Shown: in pieces, positions 15,680 through 24,336 of the stretch
Layout of the letters: each line of letters begins with the position of its first letter
How positions within the stretch are numbered: the first letter of the stretch is position 1
Origin: Mycobacterium sp.
Lineage (GTDB): Bacteria > Actinomycetota > Actinomycetes > Mycobacteriales > Mycobacteriaceae
Direction: 5' to 3'
DNA length: 33,328 nt
Assembly (NCBI GenBank): GCA_025966225.1
Contig: JAOPVI010000050.1
Span: forward strand, 1-33,328
Notes under the pieces: model-generated
Seen by the model: the letters and a program-made list of their open reading frames with translations, nothing else
The model's database searches: none
Told to the model about the DNA's origin: nothing
Program-made: the position numbers and the translations under genes

Positions 15680-15812
15680 ACCATCGATTGAACCCGAGAA
15701 ACGTAAGTTGTGCCACTTTCACCGCTAAAAGACAGAAGTCGGTTTGATCAGGGGCGTAAGTCCGACTACCGTTTGGCACGTGACACGATCCCTCACCCGC
15801 CCGGACCGGCCC

Positions 15813-16997
15813 ATGTCCGTCGTCGCACTCGACCCCACCCTCCGGTGGCTCGCGGTGTTCGCGTTGGCACTGGGCGGTTTCGGCATCGGCACCACCGAAT
15901 TCGTCGCGATGGGCCTACTACCGGACATCGCGAAGAACCTCGGCATCACCGAACCGACGGCAGGCCACGTGATCTCAGCGTATGCGCTGGGCGTGGTCGT
16001 CGGCGCACCGCTCATCGCGTCACTCACCGCGCGCATGGAGCGCAAGAAACTGTTGCTCGGGCTCATGGTCGTCTTCACGGTCTCCAACCTGGCCAGCATG
16101 TTCGCTCCGACGTACGGCACGTTGATGGCGGCGCGCTTTGTGGCGGGACTACCGCACGGCGCGTTCTTCGGCATCGCCGCCCTGGTGGCCGCACACCTGA
16201 TGGGCCCGCAGAACCGAGCCAAGGCCGTGGCGCACGTGTTGACCGGACTGACGGTGGCCACCGTGCTCGGCGTGCCCGTGGCGTCGTGGCTTGGTCAGCA
16301 ATTCGGCTGGCGCAGTGCGTTCGGACTGGTCGTCGCGGTCGGACTGGTCACGTTGGCCGCCATCTGGTTCTGGTTGCCCACCATGGACACGATGCACGTC
16401 ACCAGTCCGCTGACCGAACTCAGTGCGCTCAAGCGGGTGCAGGTCTGGCTGGCCCTGCTAGTCGGCATGGTCGGGTTTGGCGGCATGTTCGCCGTCTACA
16501 CCTACGTCTCGACCACGCTGACCGATGTCGCGGGCTTGTCGCGCGCCCTGGTTCCATTGGCGCTGATGGTCTTCGGGCTCGGCATGGTGGTCGGAAATCT
16601 CGTCGGCGGCAAGATGGCCGACAGCTCCGTGGTCCGCGGGCTCTACCTGTCGATGACGGCGCTTGGCATCGTGCTCGCCTTGTTCGTGTTCGCCGCGCAC
16701 AACCCGTGGACGGCCCTCGCGGGGCTGTTCCTCATCGGCGCGACGGGGGCCTCGATCGGTCCGGCTCTGCAGACGCGACTGATGGACGTGGCACACGACG
16801 CGCAGACTCTGGCTGCGGCGCTGAATCATTCGGCGCTCAACATCGCGAATGCGACGGGCGCATGGATCGGCGGCGTGGTGATCGCGGCCGGACTCGGATA
16901 CACCGCCCCCGCCGCGGCCGGCGCGATGCTGGCCGTCGCCGGCCTGGTGGTGTTGACGGTTTCGGTGCTGCTGCAGCGGGTGTCACGGTCCAAGTGA
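15813..16997 (+). CDS. MFS transporter, DHA1 arabinose/sugar efflux type (AraJ/YdhP-like)
   Basis: A 394-residue permease with 12 predicted membrane spans. The opening FALALGGFGIGTTEFVAMGL and ISAYALGVVVGAPLIASLTA are hallmarks of the AraJ/YdhP drug/sugar efflux group. The loop 2-3 motif is ARMERKKLLLG, and RFVAGLPHGAFFGIAA follows. The start is not certain: ATG at 15813 puts the first span at a normal distance, while GTG at 15780 would add 11 residues. It is divergent from a ROK regulator, a pairing seen for sugar exporters, so control by a sugar signal is plausible. The stop codon overlaps the beginning of a decayed hydrolase sequence. Confidence 0.85.
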   Translation: MSVVALDPTLRWLAVFALALGGFGIGTTEFVAMGLLPDIAKNLGITEPTAGHVISAYALGVVVGAPLIASLTARMERKKLLLGLMVVFTVSNLASMFAPTYGTLMAARFVAGLPHGAFFGIAALVAAHLMGPQNRAKAVAHVLTGLTVATVLGVPVASWLGQQFGWRSAFGLVVAVGLVTLAAIWFWLPTMDTMHVTSPLTELSALKRVQVWLALLVGMVGFGGMFAVYTYVSTTLTDVAGLSRALVPLALMVFGLGMVVGNLVGGKMADSSVVRGLYLSMTALGIVLALFVFAAHNPWTALAGLFLIGATGASIGPALQTRLMDVAHDAQTLAAALNHSALNIANATGAWIGGVVIAAGLGYTAPAAAGAMLAVAGLVVLTVSVLLQRVSRSK

Positions 16998-17265
16998 CAC
17001 GGGAGGCGCCGTCGCCCAACTCGTCGCCGCGCGACTGGGTGACCGGCTGAGCACGCTGACGCTGACCAACTGCGACACCGAGGGCCTACACCCCGCCGAA
17101 ACTGTCAACGTCTTCTTTCCGAACAAGTGGGTCGGCAACTTGCCGAGCTCATTCCGGGTACGACGCTGCACACGATCGATGCGCCCCCGGATGCACTTTC
17201 CCGACGAACGGGCCGACGAGTTCGTCCCACTTCTACGAGACCATTGGGCTCGCACTCGGAGCTGA
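16996..17265 (+). pseudogene. Decayed alpha/beta hydrolase fragment
   Basis: Immediately at the MFS stop the plus strand encodes DTGGAVAQLVAARLGDRL, followed by STLTLTNCDTEGLHPAETVN. This is the region just after the nucleophile elbow of a haloalkane-dehalogenase/epoxide-hydrolase-like alpha/beta hydrolase. About 100 residues of cap and core are then missing. A second frame gives RQLAELIPGTTLHTID, and after one more frame change FPDERADEFVPLLRDHW then ARTRS and a stop, matching the C-terminal helix of the same family. The N-terminal half is absent. At least one large deletion and one frameshift make this non-functional. Confidence 0.75.
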
Positions 17266-17313
17266 CCGGGGCTATATCACCCATGACTACCGCACGTTGT
17301 GCCAGCATGAGCC

Positions 17314-17988
17314 ATGACCGCTCGCCACCTAGCCCGCTTGGCCGGTGTCGCAGCCGTCACCAGCTGGACACTCCTCGTTGCCCCGACGACCCTGCCCACC
17401 GCCTCGGCCGCACCGTGCCCCGACGTCGAGGTCGTGTTCGCCCGCGGCACCTTCGCGCCGCCTGGCGTCGGCGGAATCGGAGAGGACTTCGTCAACGCCC
17501 TTCGCTCGAAGGTCGGCAACAAGTCGGTCGGCGTGTACGCCGTCGTCTATCCCGCGAGCACCGACTTTCCCACCGCCGTCGACGGCATCAGGGACGCGAG
17601 CAATCACATCAAGGACATGGCGGCCAACTGCCCGAAAACCAAGCTGGTGCTCGGCGGCTATTCGCAGGGCGCCGCGGTGATCGGATTCACGACCGCCAAC
17701 GTGGTGCCCGCCGGCGTTGATCCCGCCAACGTGCCGCAGCCGATGCCCGGCGACGTGGCCAACCACGTCGCCGCCGTCGCGCTACTCGGCAAGCCGGACA
17801 CCGAGTTCATGAATACCATCAACGATCCCCCGGTCACGATCGGACCGCTGTATGCGAGCAAGTCCATCGAGCTCTGCGCGCCCGGCGACCCGATCTGTTC
17901 CGACGGCAACGACGGCGGCGCACACACCAGCTACACGACGATCGGAATGACCGATCAAGCGGCGGCGTTCGCCGCAAGTCGCGTCTGA
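17314..17988 (+). CDS. Cutinase-family secreted esterase/lipase
   Basis: A 224-residue serine esterase. Residues 1-33 are a signal peptide ending TASAA, and the mature protein starts at PCPDVEVVFARGT, the cutinase N-terminus with the first disulfide Cys. The nucleophile is in GGYSQGAAV (GxSxG). The catalytic Asp is in CAPGDPICSDG, flanked by the second pair of Cys, and the His is in GGAHTSYT. ARGTFAPPGVGGIG is the oxyanion region. These Culp-type enzymes in mycobacteria cleave short to medium acyl esters or lipids in the envelope or outside. Start ATG at 17314 was taken. The stop codon lies in the loop of a hairpin, part of a double palindrome before rnhA. It directly follows the decayed hydrolase. 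Confidence 0.9.
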   Translation: MTARHLARLAGVAAVTSWTLLVAPTTLPTASAAPCPDVEVVFARGTFAPPGVGGIGEDFVNALRSKVGNKSVGVYAVVYPASTDFPTAVDGIRDASNHIKDMAANCPKTKLVLGGYSQGAAVIGFTTANVVPAGVDPANVPQPMPGDVANHVAAVALLGKPDTEFMNTINDPPVTIGPLYASKSIELCAPGDPICSDGNDGGAHTSYTTIGMTDQAAAFAASRV

Positions 17989-18043
17989 ATTCCCCGCGAC
18001 TTCGGCGCGTTTTGCCTCGGTGGGCGCGGAAAAACGCGCCGAA
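17976..18043. terminator. Two tandem palindromes after the cutinase gene
   Basis: Hairpin 1 is AAGTCGCG (17976-17983) with CGCGACTT (17995-18002), 8 perfect pairs, holding the cutinase stop codon in its 11-base loop. Hairpin 2 is TTCGGCGCGTTTT (18001-18013) with AAAACGCGCCGAA (18031-18043), 13 perfect pairs around a 17-base loop. They share two bases, so full pairing of one competes slightly with the other. A transcription terminator is the simplest reading; the shared edge and stop codon placement also allow a translation-sensitive switch. Confidence 0.6.
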
Positions 18044-18080
18044 CTCATCGATGACGTGACCCAGTGCCTATTGTCGGCGC

Positions 18081-18536
18081 ATGACCGAAGACGTGGTGGT
18101 CATCCACACCGACGGCGGGTGCAGACCCAATCCCGGCCCCGGCGGCTGGGGGGCGGTGCTGCGCCAGCGTCAGCACGTCCGCGAGATGTGCGGCGGCGAG
18201 CCCGGCGAGACCAGCAACAACCGGATGGAGTTGACCGCGCCGATCATGGCACTGGAGGCGCTCACCAAACCCGTCGCGGTGCACCTCTACACCGACAGCG
18301 TGTATGTCCGCAGCGGCATCACCAAGTGGGTGCTCGGCTGGGAACGCAACGGCTGGAAGACCACCGCGAAGCAGCCGGTGAAGAACGTCGACCTGTGGAA
18401 GCGACTCCAGTTGGCCTGCGCGCGACACCAGGTCGAGTGGTTCTGGGTGAAGGGGCACTCGGGTGTGGCCGACAACGAGTTGGCCGACGAACTGGCGACC
18501 CGGGGTATGCAGGAAGCGATCGACGCCTGCGGCTGA
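18081..18536 (+). CDS. rnhA: Ribonuclease HI
   Basis: A 151-residue stand-alone RNase HI, which cleaves the RNA strand of RNA-DNA hybrids. The DEDD active site is visible: D11 in [18 protein letters not shown]50 in [11 protein letters not shown]71 in [12 protein letters not shown] and D129 in DNELADELA. The basic protrusion, [20 protein letters not shown], is the E. coli-type handle, and [12 protein letters not shown] carries the conserved His. Length is normal for a single-domain enzyme. From memory, M. smegmatis has a comparable stand-alone RNase HI (MSMEG_5562), which would fit this locus. It lies just after the double palindrome. Confidence 0.95.
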   Translation: MTEDVVVIHTDGGCRPNPGPGGWGAVLRQRQHVREMCGGEPGETSNNRMELTAPIMALEALTKPVAVHLYTDSVYVRSGITKWVLGWERNGWKTTAKQPVKNVDLWKRLQLACARHQVEWFWVKGHSGVADNELADELATRGMQEAIDACG

Positions 18537-18634
18537 TCGTCGGCGCTGGCGCTCCTACTCCCGAACGCTGCAGGCGTGCATAATGTCCTCACCATGTTTG
18601 ACGTGAGCGTCGAAACATCGGCGGGGGGTACCGA

Positions 18635-19156
18635 ATGAAGTTCGACATTCGGATGGGGCGGTTGGCGATCGCGCGACGCGCCGGGGTCTTCGCGGCAACG
18701 GTGTCGCTGATCATGGCCGCCTTCGTGGTGGGGATGCCGACTCAGGCCGTCGGCGCCGGGATGCAAACCCCGAGCCTGGCGCCGTACTCCAGTCAGCAGC
18801 GGCCCGACCGGGACGGCGACGGCCTGTACGACGACGACGAAACCAACGTGTACGGAACGGACCCCGACAATCCCGACACCGACGGCGACGGGCCCGACGA
18901 CGGTCAGGAGGTCTACGACGGCACCGACCCGTTGAGTCCGACCGACACGACGATCGTGTGCCCCGACGGAGCGACGCCACGGGGGAACTACTGTCCGACG
19001 CCTCAGCCTCTGATCCAGTGCCCGTTCGGGCAAACGGCGCCATACGGTCAATGTCCGACGACCCCCGAGCCGACGCCTCAGCCTGTGATCCAGTGCCCGT
19101 TCGGACAGATGGCGCCGTACGGTCAGTGTCCGACGACCGCCGAGCCGAAGCCATAG
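18635..19156 (+). CDS. Secreted protein with Ca-binding (TSP3-like) repeats and Cys-rich tail repeats
   Basis: A 173-residue exported protein of unknown function. Residues ~13-41 form a signal peptide ([16 protein letters not shown]... ending VGAG). Residues ~55-102 are Asp-rich calcium-binding repeats of the thrombospondin type 3 / EF-like kind: [12 protein letters not shown], then [19 protein letters not shown] and GTDPLSPTD. The C-terminal part is Pro/Cys-rich and contains two near-identical 25-residue units built on [16 protein letters not shown], preceded by a degenerate [14 protein letters not shown] unit. Each unit has two Cys spaced for a small disulfide loop. The start has GGGGGG about seven bases upstream, and the leader contains a hairpin (18596-18616). 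Likely a cell-surface or secreted binding protein, as inference. Confidence 0.75.
   Translation: MKFDIRMGRLAIARRAGVFAATVSLIMAAFVVGMPTQAVGAGMQTPSLAPYSSQQRPDRDGDGLYDDDETNVYGTDPDNPDTDGDGPDDGQEVYDGTDPLSPTDTTIVCPDGATPRGNYCPTPQPLIQCPFGQTAPYGQCPTTPEPTPQPVIQCPFGQMAPYGQCPTTAEPKP
19001..19150 (+). repeat. 75-bp in-frame tandem repeat, two copies
   Basis: Units start at 19001 and 19076, both with CCTCAGCCT, and run through GATCCAGTGCCCGTTCGG. They differ at a handful of bases. Each encodes a 25-residue Pro/Cys unit in the secreted repeat protein. A more diverged half-unit precedes them. Confidence 0.85.
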
Positions 19157-19254
19157 TCAGCGACGGATCGGCGGAGGCGCAGGCTGTTGCTCACCACGAA
19201 CACCGAGTTGAAGGCCATTGCGGCGCCGGCGATCATTGGATTCAGCAGTCCCAG
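19157..19254 (-). pseudogene. Remnant C-terminus of a heavy-metal P-type ATPase
   Basis: The minus strand between the repeat protein and ligD encodes [19 protein letters not shown] followed by SNSLRLRR. This is the last transmembrane helix and end of copper/cation P1B-type ATPases (typically [25 protein letters not shown]). Only about 32 residues survive. There is no start and nothing of the catalytic DKTG or ATP domains, and the frame runs on into the opposing gene's 3' end before a stop at 19123-19125. From ~19255 to 19381 I recognise nothing. It is a relic of a lost metal-transport gene. Confidence 0.7.
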
Positions 19255-19381
19255 CGACCTGGTCGTGCATGTACTTCGTGTGTTGGAACAAATGCATCAT
19301 TGATGGGTACGACCCCCGCTACGGATCCACTCCGCGCCAAGCAGGAGTCGACGAATTTGCTTTGCACGCAAGCCTTCTCGC

Positions 19382-21679
19382 TCACGTCTGCTCCCAGACC
19401 ACCTCGTTGGGCGTCTTGTCGGGCCGCAACCCTCGCCAGCTGGGCTGGCGTAGCCGCCCGTCCGACGTGCGCTCGCTATAGCGCACCTCCCCCACGAGTT
19501 CTGGCCGCACGTGCGTCACGCCCTTCGCATCGGGTCCGGAAAGCCTTGCATTGAAGGGTGATTCGTCATCGTGCAATGGGGCCAGAGTCTTCTTCAGCTT
19601 GGCCAACTCCTTCTCGGTGAACCCGGTGCCGACGCGGCCCGCGAACTTGAGGCCACCCTCTTCCGGGACTCCGACGAGCAACGCGCCGATGCCGCTGGTC
19701 CGGCCACCCTCACCGGCCCGCCACCCGCCGATGACGACTTCCTGTGTCCGCCAGAGCTTGTCCTTGATCCAGGACTGCGAACGTCGGCCCGGCTGGTACG
19801 TGGAGTCGCGCTTCTTGGCGACGATCCCTTCCCAGCGCTGCTCGCGGGCGTACTCGAGCGCCGAAGGGCCGTCGCCACGGATCTGCTCGGGGACGGTCAA
19901 TCCGCCGCCGTCCGCGAGCGCCTCGAGAACCCGCCTACGGTCTGAGTACTTGGCGCGCAACAGGGATCGCCCATCGAGCTGCAGAACGTCGAAGGCCCAG
20001 AACTCGACCCGGGTCGAGCGCGCCCGGTTCTGCATTTCCTCGAAGCTCGGAACACCCGACTCGTCGAGCGCGACGACCTCACCGTCGAGGATGACGTGAT
20101 GCTCGGCCAGGTCGGCGGCCAGCGCCTCCAACTGCGGGTACTCGCCGGTGACGTCCCGCCCGCTGCGCGAACGCAGGCGCAGTTCACCGTGATCCGCGTC
20201 GACCAGCAAGCGATAGCCGTCCCATTTGCCCTCGAACGCCCACACGACCGGGGACAGCTTCTCGACCGACCCATGCGTGGCGAGCATCGGCGCCAGGTCG
20301 CCCGCCGTGGCAACGGGCTGCTCCTTCATGCGGTGGGCGAGCCAATTCTTGCCGCCCGTCTGGATCAGCGCATAGCGGCCGGAGACCTTGCTGCCGTGCA
20401 AGGTGACGATCACCTCGCCGCCCTTCTCGGGCCCGTCGGGCGCGTTGTCACGGAACTTCTCCGCCTCGTATGTCCCGGAATCCCAGACCACGACCTTGCC
20501 ACCGCCGTACTCCCCCTTGGGAATCGAGCCCTCGAACGTCGCGTACTCCAGCGGATGGTCCTCGGTGTGCACGGCAAGGTGGTTCACCGAAGTCGTCTCG
20601 GGCAGATTCTTCGGCACCGCCCACGACACCAGCACCCCGCCGCGCTCGAGGCGGAAGTCGTAGTGCAGCCGTCTCGCGTGGTGCTCCTGGATGACGAACG
20701 TGTCGTCGTTGCCGGGGGTCGGCGACTTCTGCGGCACCGGTTCCCGCGTCTTGCCTGCGTCGCGCATGCCCCGGTAGGTCGTGAGTTTGTCTGGCAGCGG
20801 AACGTTTTCGTCGAGCCCGGCGAGTAGGTCGCCGTCGGCCTCGGCACGCGCGAGCACCTCGTCGAAGGTCAGGTGACGCAGCTCCGGGTCTTCGATTTCG
20901 TCCCACGTGCGCGGTGCCGCGACGGTGGGATGTTCGCGGCCGCGCATCGAGTACGGGGCGATCGTCGTCTTGGCGGAACTGTTCTGGCTCCAGTCCAGGA
21001 ACACCTTGCCCGCACGGAGACTCTTGGTCATGGTCGCCGTGACCCGCTTCGGCATGGACTGTTCTAGTTGCTGGGCGATCCGCTTCGCCAGCACCGACGC
21101 GCCGCGTGAGCTGATCGGATCGGCCAGCGGGGCATACAGGTGAAGGCCCTTGCTTCCGCTGGTGAGCGGGTACGTGGTCAGGCCGATGTCGTGCATCAGG
21201 TCGCGCACCTCGCAGGCGACCTCGCGCAGCTGGCGGAACGTGACGTCCTCGCCAGGGTCCAGGTCGAACACGATGCGCGTCGCCGGACCTGGAACCATGC
21301 CGCTGCCCGCCCCTTCCTTCCCGCCCGTCCCGACGAAGCGCCACTGCGGCACGTGCACTTCGAGGGACGCCTGCTGAGCGATCCACGCCAAACCCTCGCG
21401 GGTGTCGATGACCGGATACGTCGTCGTGCCCGACTTGTGGGTGATGGTGCCGCGGTCCAACCAGTCCGGCGCCGACGAAGCCAGCTGCTTCTCGAAGAAC
21501 GCAGGCTCGGCGACGCCATTCGGCCACCTCTTGCGAGTGACCGGGCGGCCTGCGATGTGCGGCACCATGACGTCGGCGATCGCGACGTAGTACTCGAAGA
21601 CCTCGGCCTTGGTGGTTCCGGTACTCGGATAGAGCACTTTGTCCGGGTTCGTCAGCCGAACCCGTTCACATCGCTCCAT
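19382..21679 (-). CDS. ligD: NHEJ DNA ligase D (polymerase-phosphoesterase-ligase)
   Basis: A 765-residue multifunctional end-joining enzyme. Residues ~1-290 form the archaeo-eukaryotic-primase-like polymerase, with metal ligands D139 and D141 (FDLDPG) and D229 (VFLDWSQN). Residues ~320-460 form the 3'-phosphoesterase (QEHHARRLHYDFRLERGG, HTEDHPLEYATFEGSIPKGE). Residues ~465-765 form the ATP-dependent ligase, with adenylated K485 in FEGKWDGYR, and the motifs ILDGEVVALDE, WEGIVAKKRDSTY and WIKDKLW. The order POL-PE-LIG is the mycobacterial one. All catalytic residues seen are intact. It works with Ku, encoded 10.4 kb away on the opposite strand. A GATACT box (21686-21691) six bases from the ATG suggests a leaderless transcript. 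Confidence 0.96.
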   Translation of the reverse strand: MERCERVRLTNPDKVLYPSTGTTKAEVFEYYVAIADVMVPHIAGRPVTRKRWPNGVAEPAFFEKQLASSAPDWLDRGTITHKSGTTTYPVIDTREGLAWIAQQASLEVHVPQWRFVGTGGKEGAGSGMVPGPATRIVFDLDPGEDVTFRQLREVACEVRDLMHDIGLTTYPLTSGSKGLHLYAPLADPISSRGASVLAKRIAQQLEQSMPKRVTATMTKSLRAGKVFLDWSQNSSAKTTIAPYSMRGREHPTVAAPRTWDEIEDPELRHLTFDEVLARAEADGDLLAGLDENVPLPDKLTTYRGMRDAGKTREPVPQKSPTPGNDDTFVIQEHHARRLHYDFRLERGGVLVSWAVPKNLPETTSVNHLAVHTEDHPLEYATFEGSIPKGEYGGGKVVVWDSGTYEAEKFRDNAPDGPEKGGEVIVTLHGSKVSGRYALIQTGGKNWLAHRMKEQPVATAGDLAPMLATHGSVEKLSPVVWAFEGKWDGYRLLVDADHGELRLRSRSGRDVTGEYPQLEALAADLAEHHVILDGEVVALDESGVPSFEEMQNRARSTRVEFWAFDVLQLDGRSLLRAKYSDRRRVLEALADGGGLTVPEQIRGDGPSALEYAREQRWEGIVAKKRDSTYQPGRRSQSWIKDKLWRTQEVVIGGWRAGEGGRTSGIGALLVGVPEEGGLKFAGRVGTGFTEKELAKLKKTLAPLHDDESPFNARLSGPDAKGVTHVRPELVGEVRYSERTSDGRLRQPSWRGLRPDKTPNEVVWEQT

Positions 21680-21685
21680 CGGCCC

Positions 21686-21702
21686 AGTATCCCGCGAGTA
21701 TC
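21686..21702. promoter_or_regulatory. Divergent ligD / small secreted gene promoter region
   Basis: Only 32 bases separate the two starts. AGTATC occurs twice (21686-21691 and 21697-21702), one helical turn apart. Read on the minus strand, the first copy is GATACT, a -10 box placed so transcription would begin at the ligD ATG. No convincing -35 was found. Confidence 0.4.
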
Positions 21703-21711
21703 GTCAGGTGA

Positions 21712-21933
21712 GTGCGAACCCTCCTGGGTGCTCTCCTCATCGCCGCCGGAATGGCGGCGGCCGCGCCCGCGAGCGCGGACCCCGCCGATCTCGTGCCGTA
21801 CTGCTCGGGCGATCAAACTCCGATGGACAACAACTGCCGACCTAGTGCGTCGCAGGGCGTCACCCACCCCGAGTCGGGCCTTAGCCCCAACCTGCCCTAC
21901 GGGCTGACCCCCGGCGAAGAACCCGCCATCTAA
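21712..21933 (+). CDS. Small secreted protein, unknown function
   Basis: A 73-residue exported protein. The GTG at 21712 starts a signal peptide (RTLLGALLIAAGMAAAAPASA) with cleavage after ASA, leaving a mature chain of about 50 residues, DPADLVPYCSGDQTPMDNNC and a Pro/Gly-rich tail. The two Cys may form a single disulfide. Short Pro-rich secreted proteins of this pattern are common in mycobacteria, but I do not recognise a named family. AGGTGA stands directly before the start. It is divergent from ligD and converges on the kinase-like gene with a 6-base gap. Confidence 0.65.
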   Translation: MRTLLGALLIAAGMAAAAPASADPADLVPYCSGDQTPMDNNCRPSASQGVTHPESGLSPNLPYGLTPGEEPAI

Positions 21934-21939
21934 CTCGGG

Positions 21940-23208
21940 TCAGTCCTCGTCGATCGCGAGCACCGCGAACGGCGCCGTCGGCACCTCGGCGATCGCCATC
22001 TTGGCCGCCGAGTCTGGCGGGATGACGTCACCGGCCAGCGCCGCAAGCGCCTTGTTGGTTCCGACGTCGCGACCGGCCTGCTCGCTCAGTAGCCAGCGCA
22101 CCTCGAGCAGGTCGCAATACGCTTGGATGGGCGTGCCCGTGTTGCTCAGGGCCGCGTGGGCCAATTGCTCGTAGGGCGTGAGCACCTCGAGCTGCCACAG
22201 CCGCGCAGCAGTCGACTCGTCGACGTCGTGGGCGGCCTCCAGGCCCAGCTGCACCTGATAGGCGTGCAGGTCGCCGAGCAGGATGGCAGCCTGCCCTTCA
22301 CCCACGTCCAAGCCGGTGAGGTCGCGAAGATGCTGAGCGTGATACCGACGGTCACCCACTGCGACGCGGACCCGCAGCCTGCTGGGGTCCGCGCTGTCCG
22401 GTTGGAGCGAGAGTTCGTCGACGGCGAAGCCGAGCTCGTTGAGCCGGCGGATGGTCCCTTCGACGCGGTACCGGTCGGTGAAGCCGAACACCGGCTCGGC
22501 ATGAAGGAGCTCCCAAAGAGACTCGTAGCGAACCTGAACCTGCTCGGCTTCGGCGATCAAGGTGCCATGCAGCTCGTCCGGCAGACCGAGTCGCTCAGCG
22601 AGGTCGACCAGGCCCTCGGCCACGTTCTCCACCAGAATCTCGAGGTCGTGCCTGCGCTGCCCGCGGCTGAGCGACGGGTGTACCTCGGACGTCTCGGCGT
22701 CGACCAACCACGCCTGCAGAAGCTGTCCGTCCCGCGAGAACAACGTATTCGCCAGCGAGCAGTCCCCCCAGAAGACGCCGTGGCGATGCAGCTCCACCAA
22801 CAAGCCGGCCATCGCATCGAGCAGCCGGGCCCGGTGGCGCTGCTGGTCGGGTGGCAGCCGCATGAACAGCCTGCGGTACTGCCACGACCCCTCCAGATAA
22901 CGGGTGACCAAAATCGCCGTCTCGAATTCCGGTTGCAGCACCAGACCCGCCGGGCGCACCGCAGGCAGCCCCATGTCCTCGAGGCGCCGCAACACGTCGT
23001 ACTCCTTGGCGGCCACCCGCGGCGGCATGTCCTTGACCGCCCAGAGGTGATCGTCGGCGTCGACGAACTTCACCAGGTGTCGGCTCATTCCGACGGCGAT
23101 GTCGCGCAACGGCACCTCGGGCACCACCCACTCCGAAAGCGGCTTGTCCCAAGGCAACGCGAGAAGGTCGGGAGTTGGTGCGCGGAGCCTCAACTCCGGC
23201 GCGCGCAC
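21940..23208 (-). CDS. DUF4032 protein with Kdo/WaaP-like kinase fold
   Basis: A 422-residue protein. The N-terminal half is kinase-like: HLWAVKDMPPRVAAKEYDVL carries the nucleotide-binding Lys, VTRYLEGSWQYRRL is the hinge region, HRHGVFWGDCSLANTLF is the catalytic loop (D and N), and AWLVDAETSE stands in for the DFG metal site. The C-terminal half matches my memory of DUF4032, which follows such kinases in actinobacteria. The phosphate acceptor is unknown. The GTG at 23208 was chosen because it is 2 bases past the ABC ATPase stop and gives APELRLRAPTPDLLALPWDK; a longer frame runs antisense in the ATPase gene. Operon position makes a link with imported carbohydrate plausible. No signal peptide, so cytoplasmic. 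Confidence 0.75.
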   Translation of the reverse strand: MRAPELRLRAPTPDLLALPWDKPLSEWVVPEVPLRDIAVGMSRHLVKFVDADDHLWAVKDMPPRVAAKEYDVLRRLEDMGLPAVRPAGLVLQPEFETAILVTRYLEGSWQYRRLFMRLPPDQQRHRARLLDAMAGLLVELHRHGVFWGDCSLANTLFSRDGQLLQAWLVDAETSEVHPSLSRGQRRHDLEILVENVAEGLVDLAERLGLPDELHGTLIAEAEQVQVRYESLWELLHAEPVFGFTDRYRVEGTIRRLNELGFAVDELSLQPDSADPSRLRVRVAVGDRRYHAQHLRDLTGLDVGEGQAAILLGDLHAYQVQLGLEAAHDVDESTAARLWQLEVLTPYEQLAHAALSNTGTPIQAYCDLLEVRWLLSEQAGRDVGTNKALAALAGDVIPPDSAAKMAIAEVPTAPFAVLAIDED

Positions 23209-23210
23209 GG

Positions 23211-24290
<1,080 letters not shown>

Positions 24291-24336
24291 TTGAGTTACC
24301 TAGCCTTCTCTTGTCTTGGTCTGTGGTTGGGGTCGT

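Noticed and set aside
15705..15718. Operator AAGTTGTGCCACTT between the ROK and MFS genes
   Set aside because: Only a 4-base arm on each side, too weak to list as a feature, though its position is suggestive.
19001..19150. CRISPR-like or VNTR array
   Set aside because: Only two units, in frame within a coding gene, no spacers.
19255..19381. Possible gene or insertion-sequence end before ligD
   Set aside because: No frame with recognisable similarity and no inverted termini seen; left as unexplained sequence.
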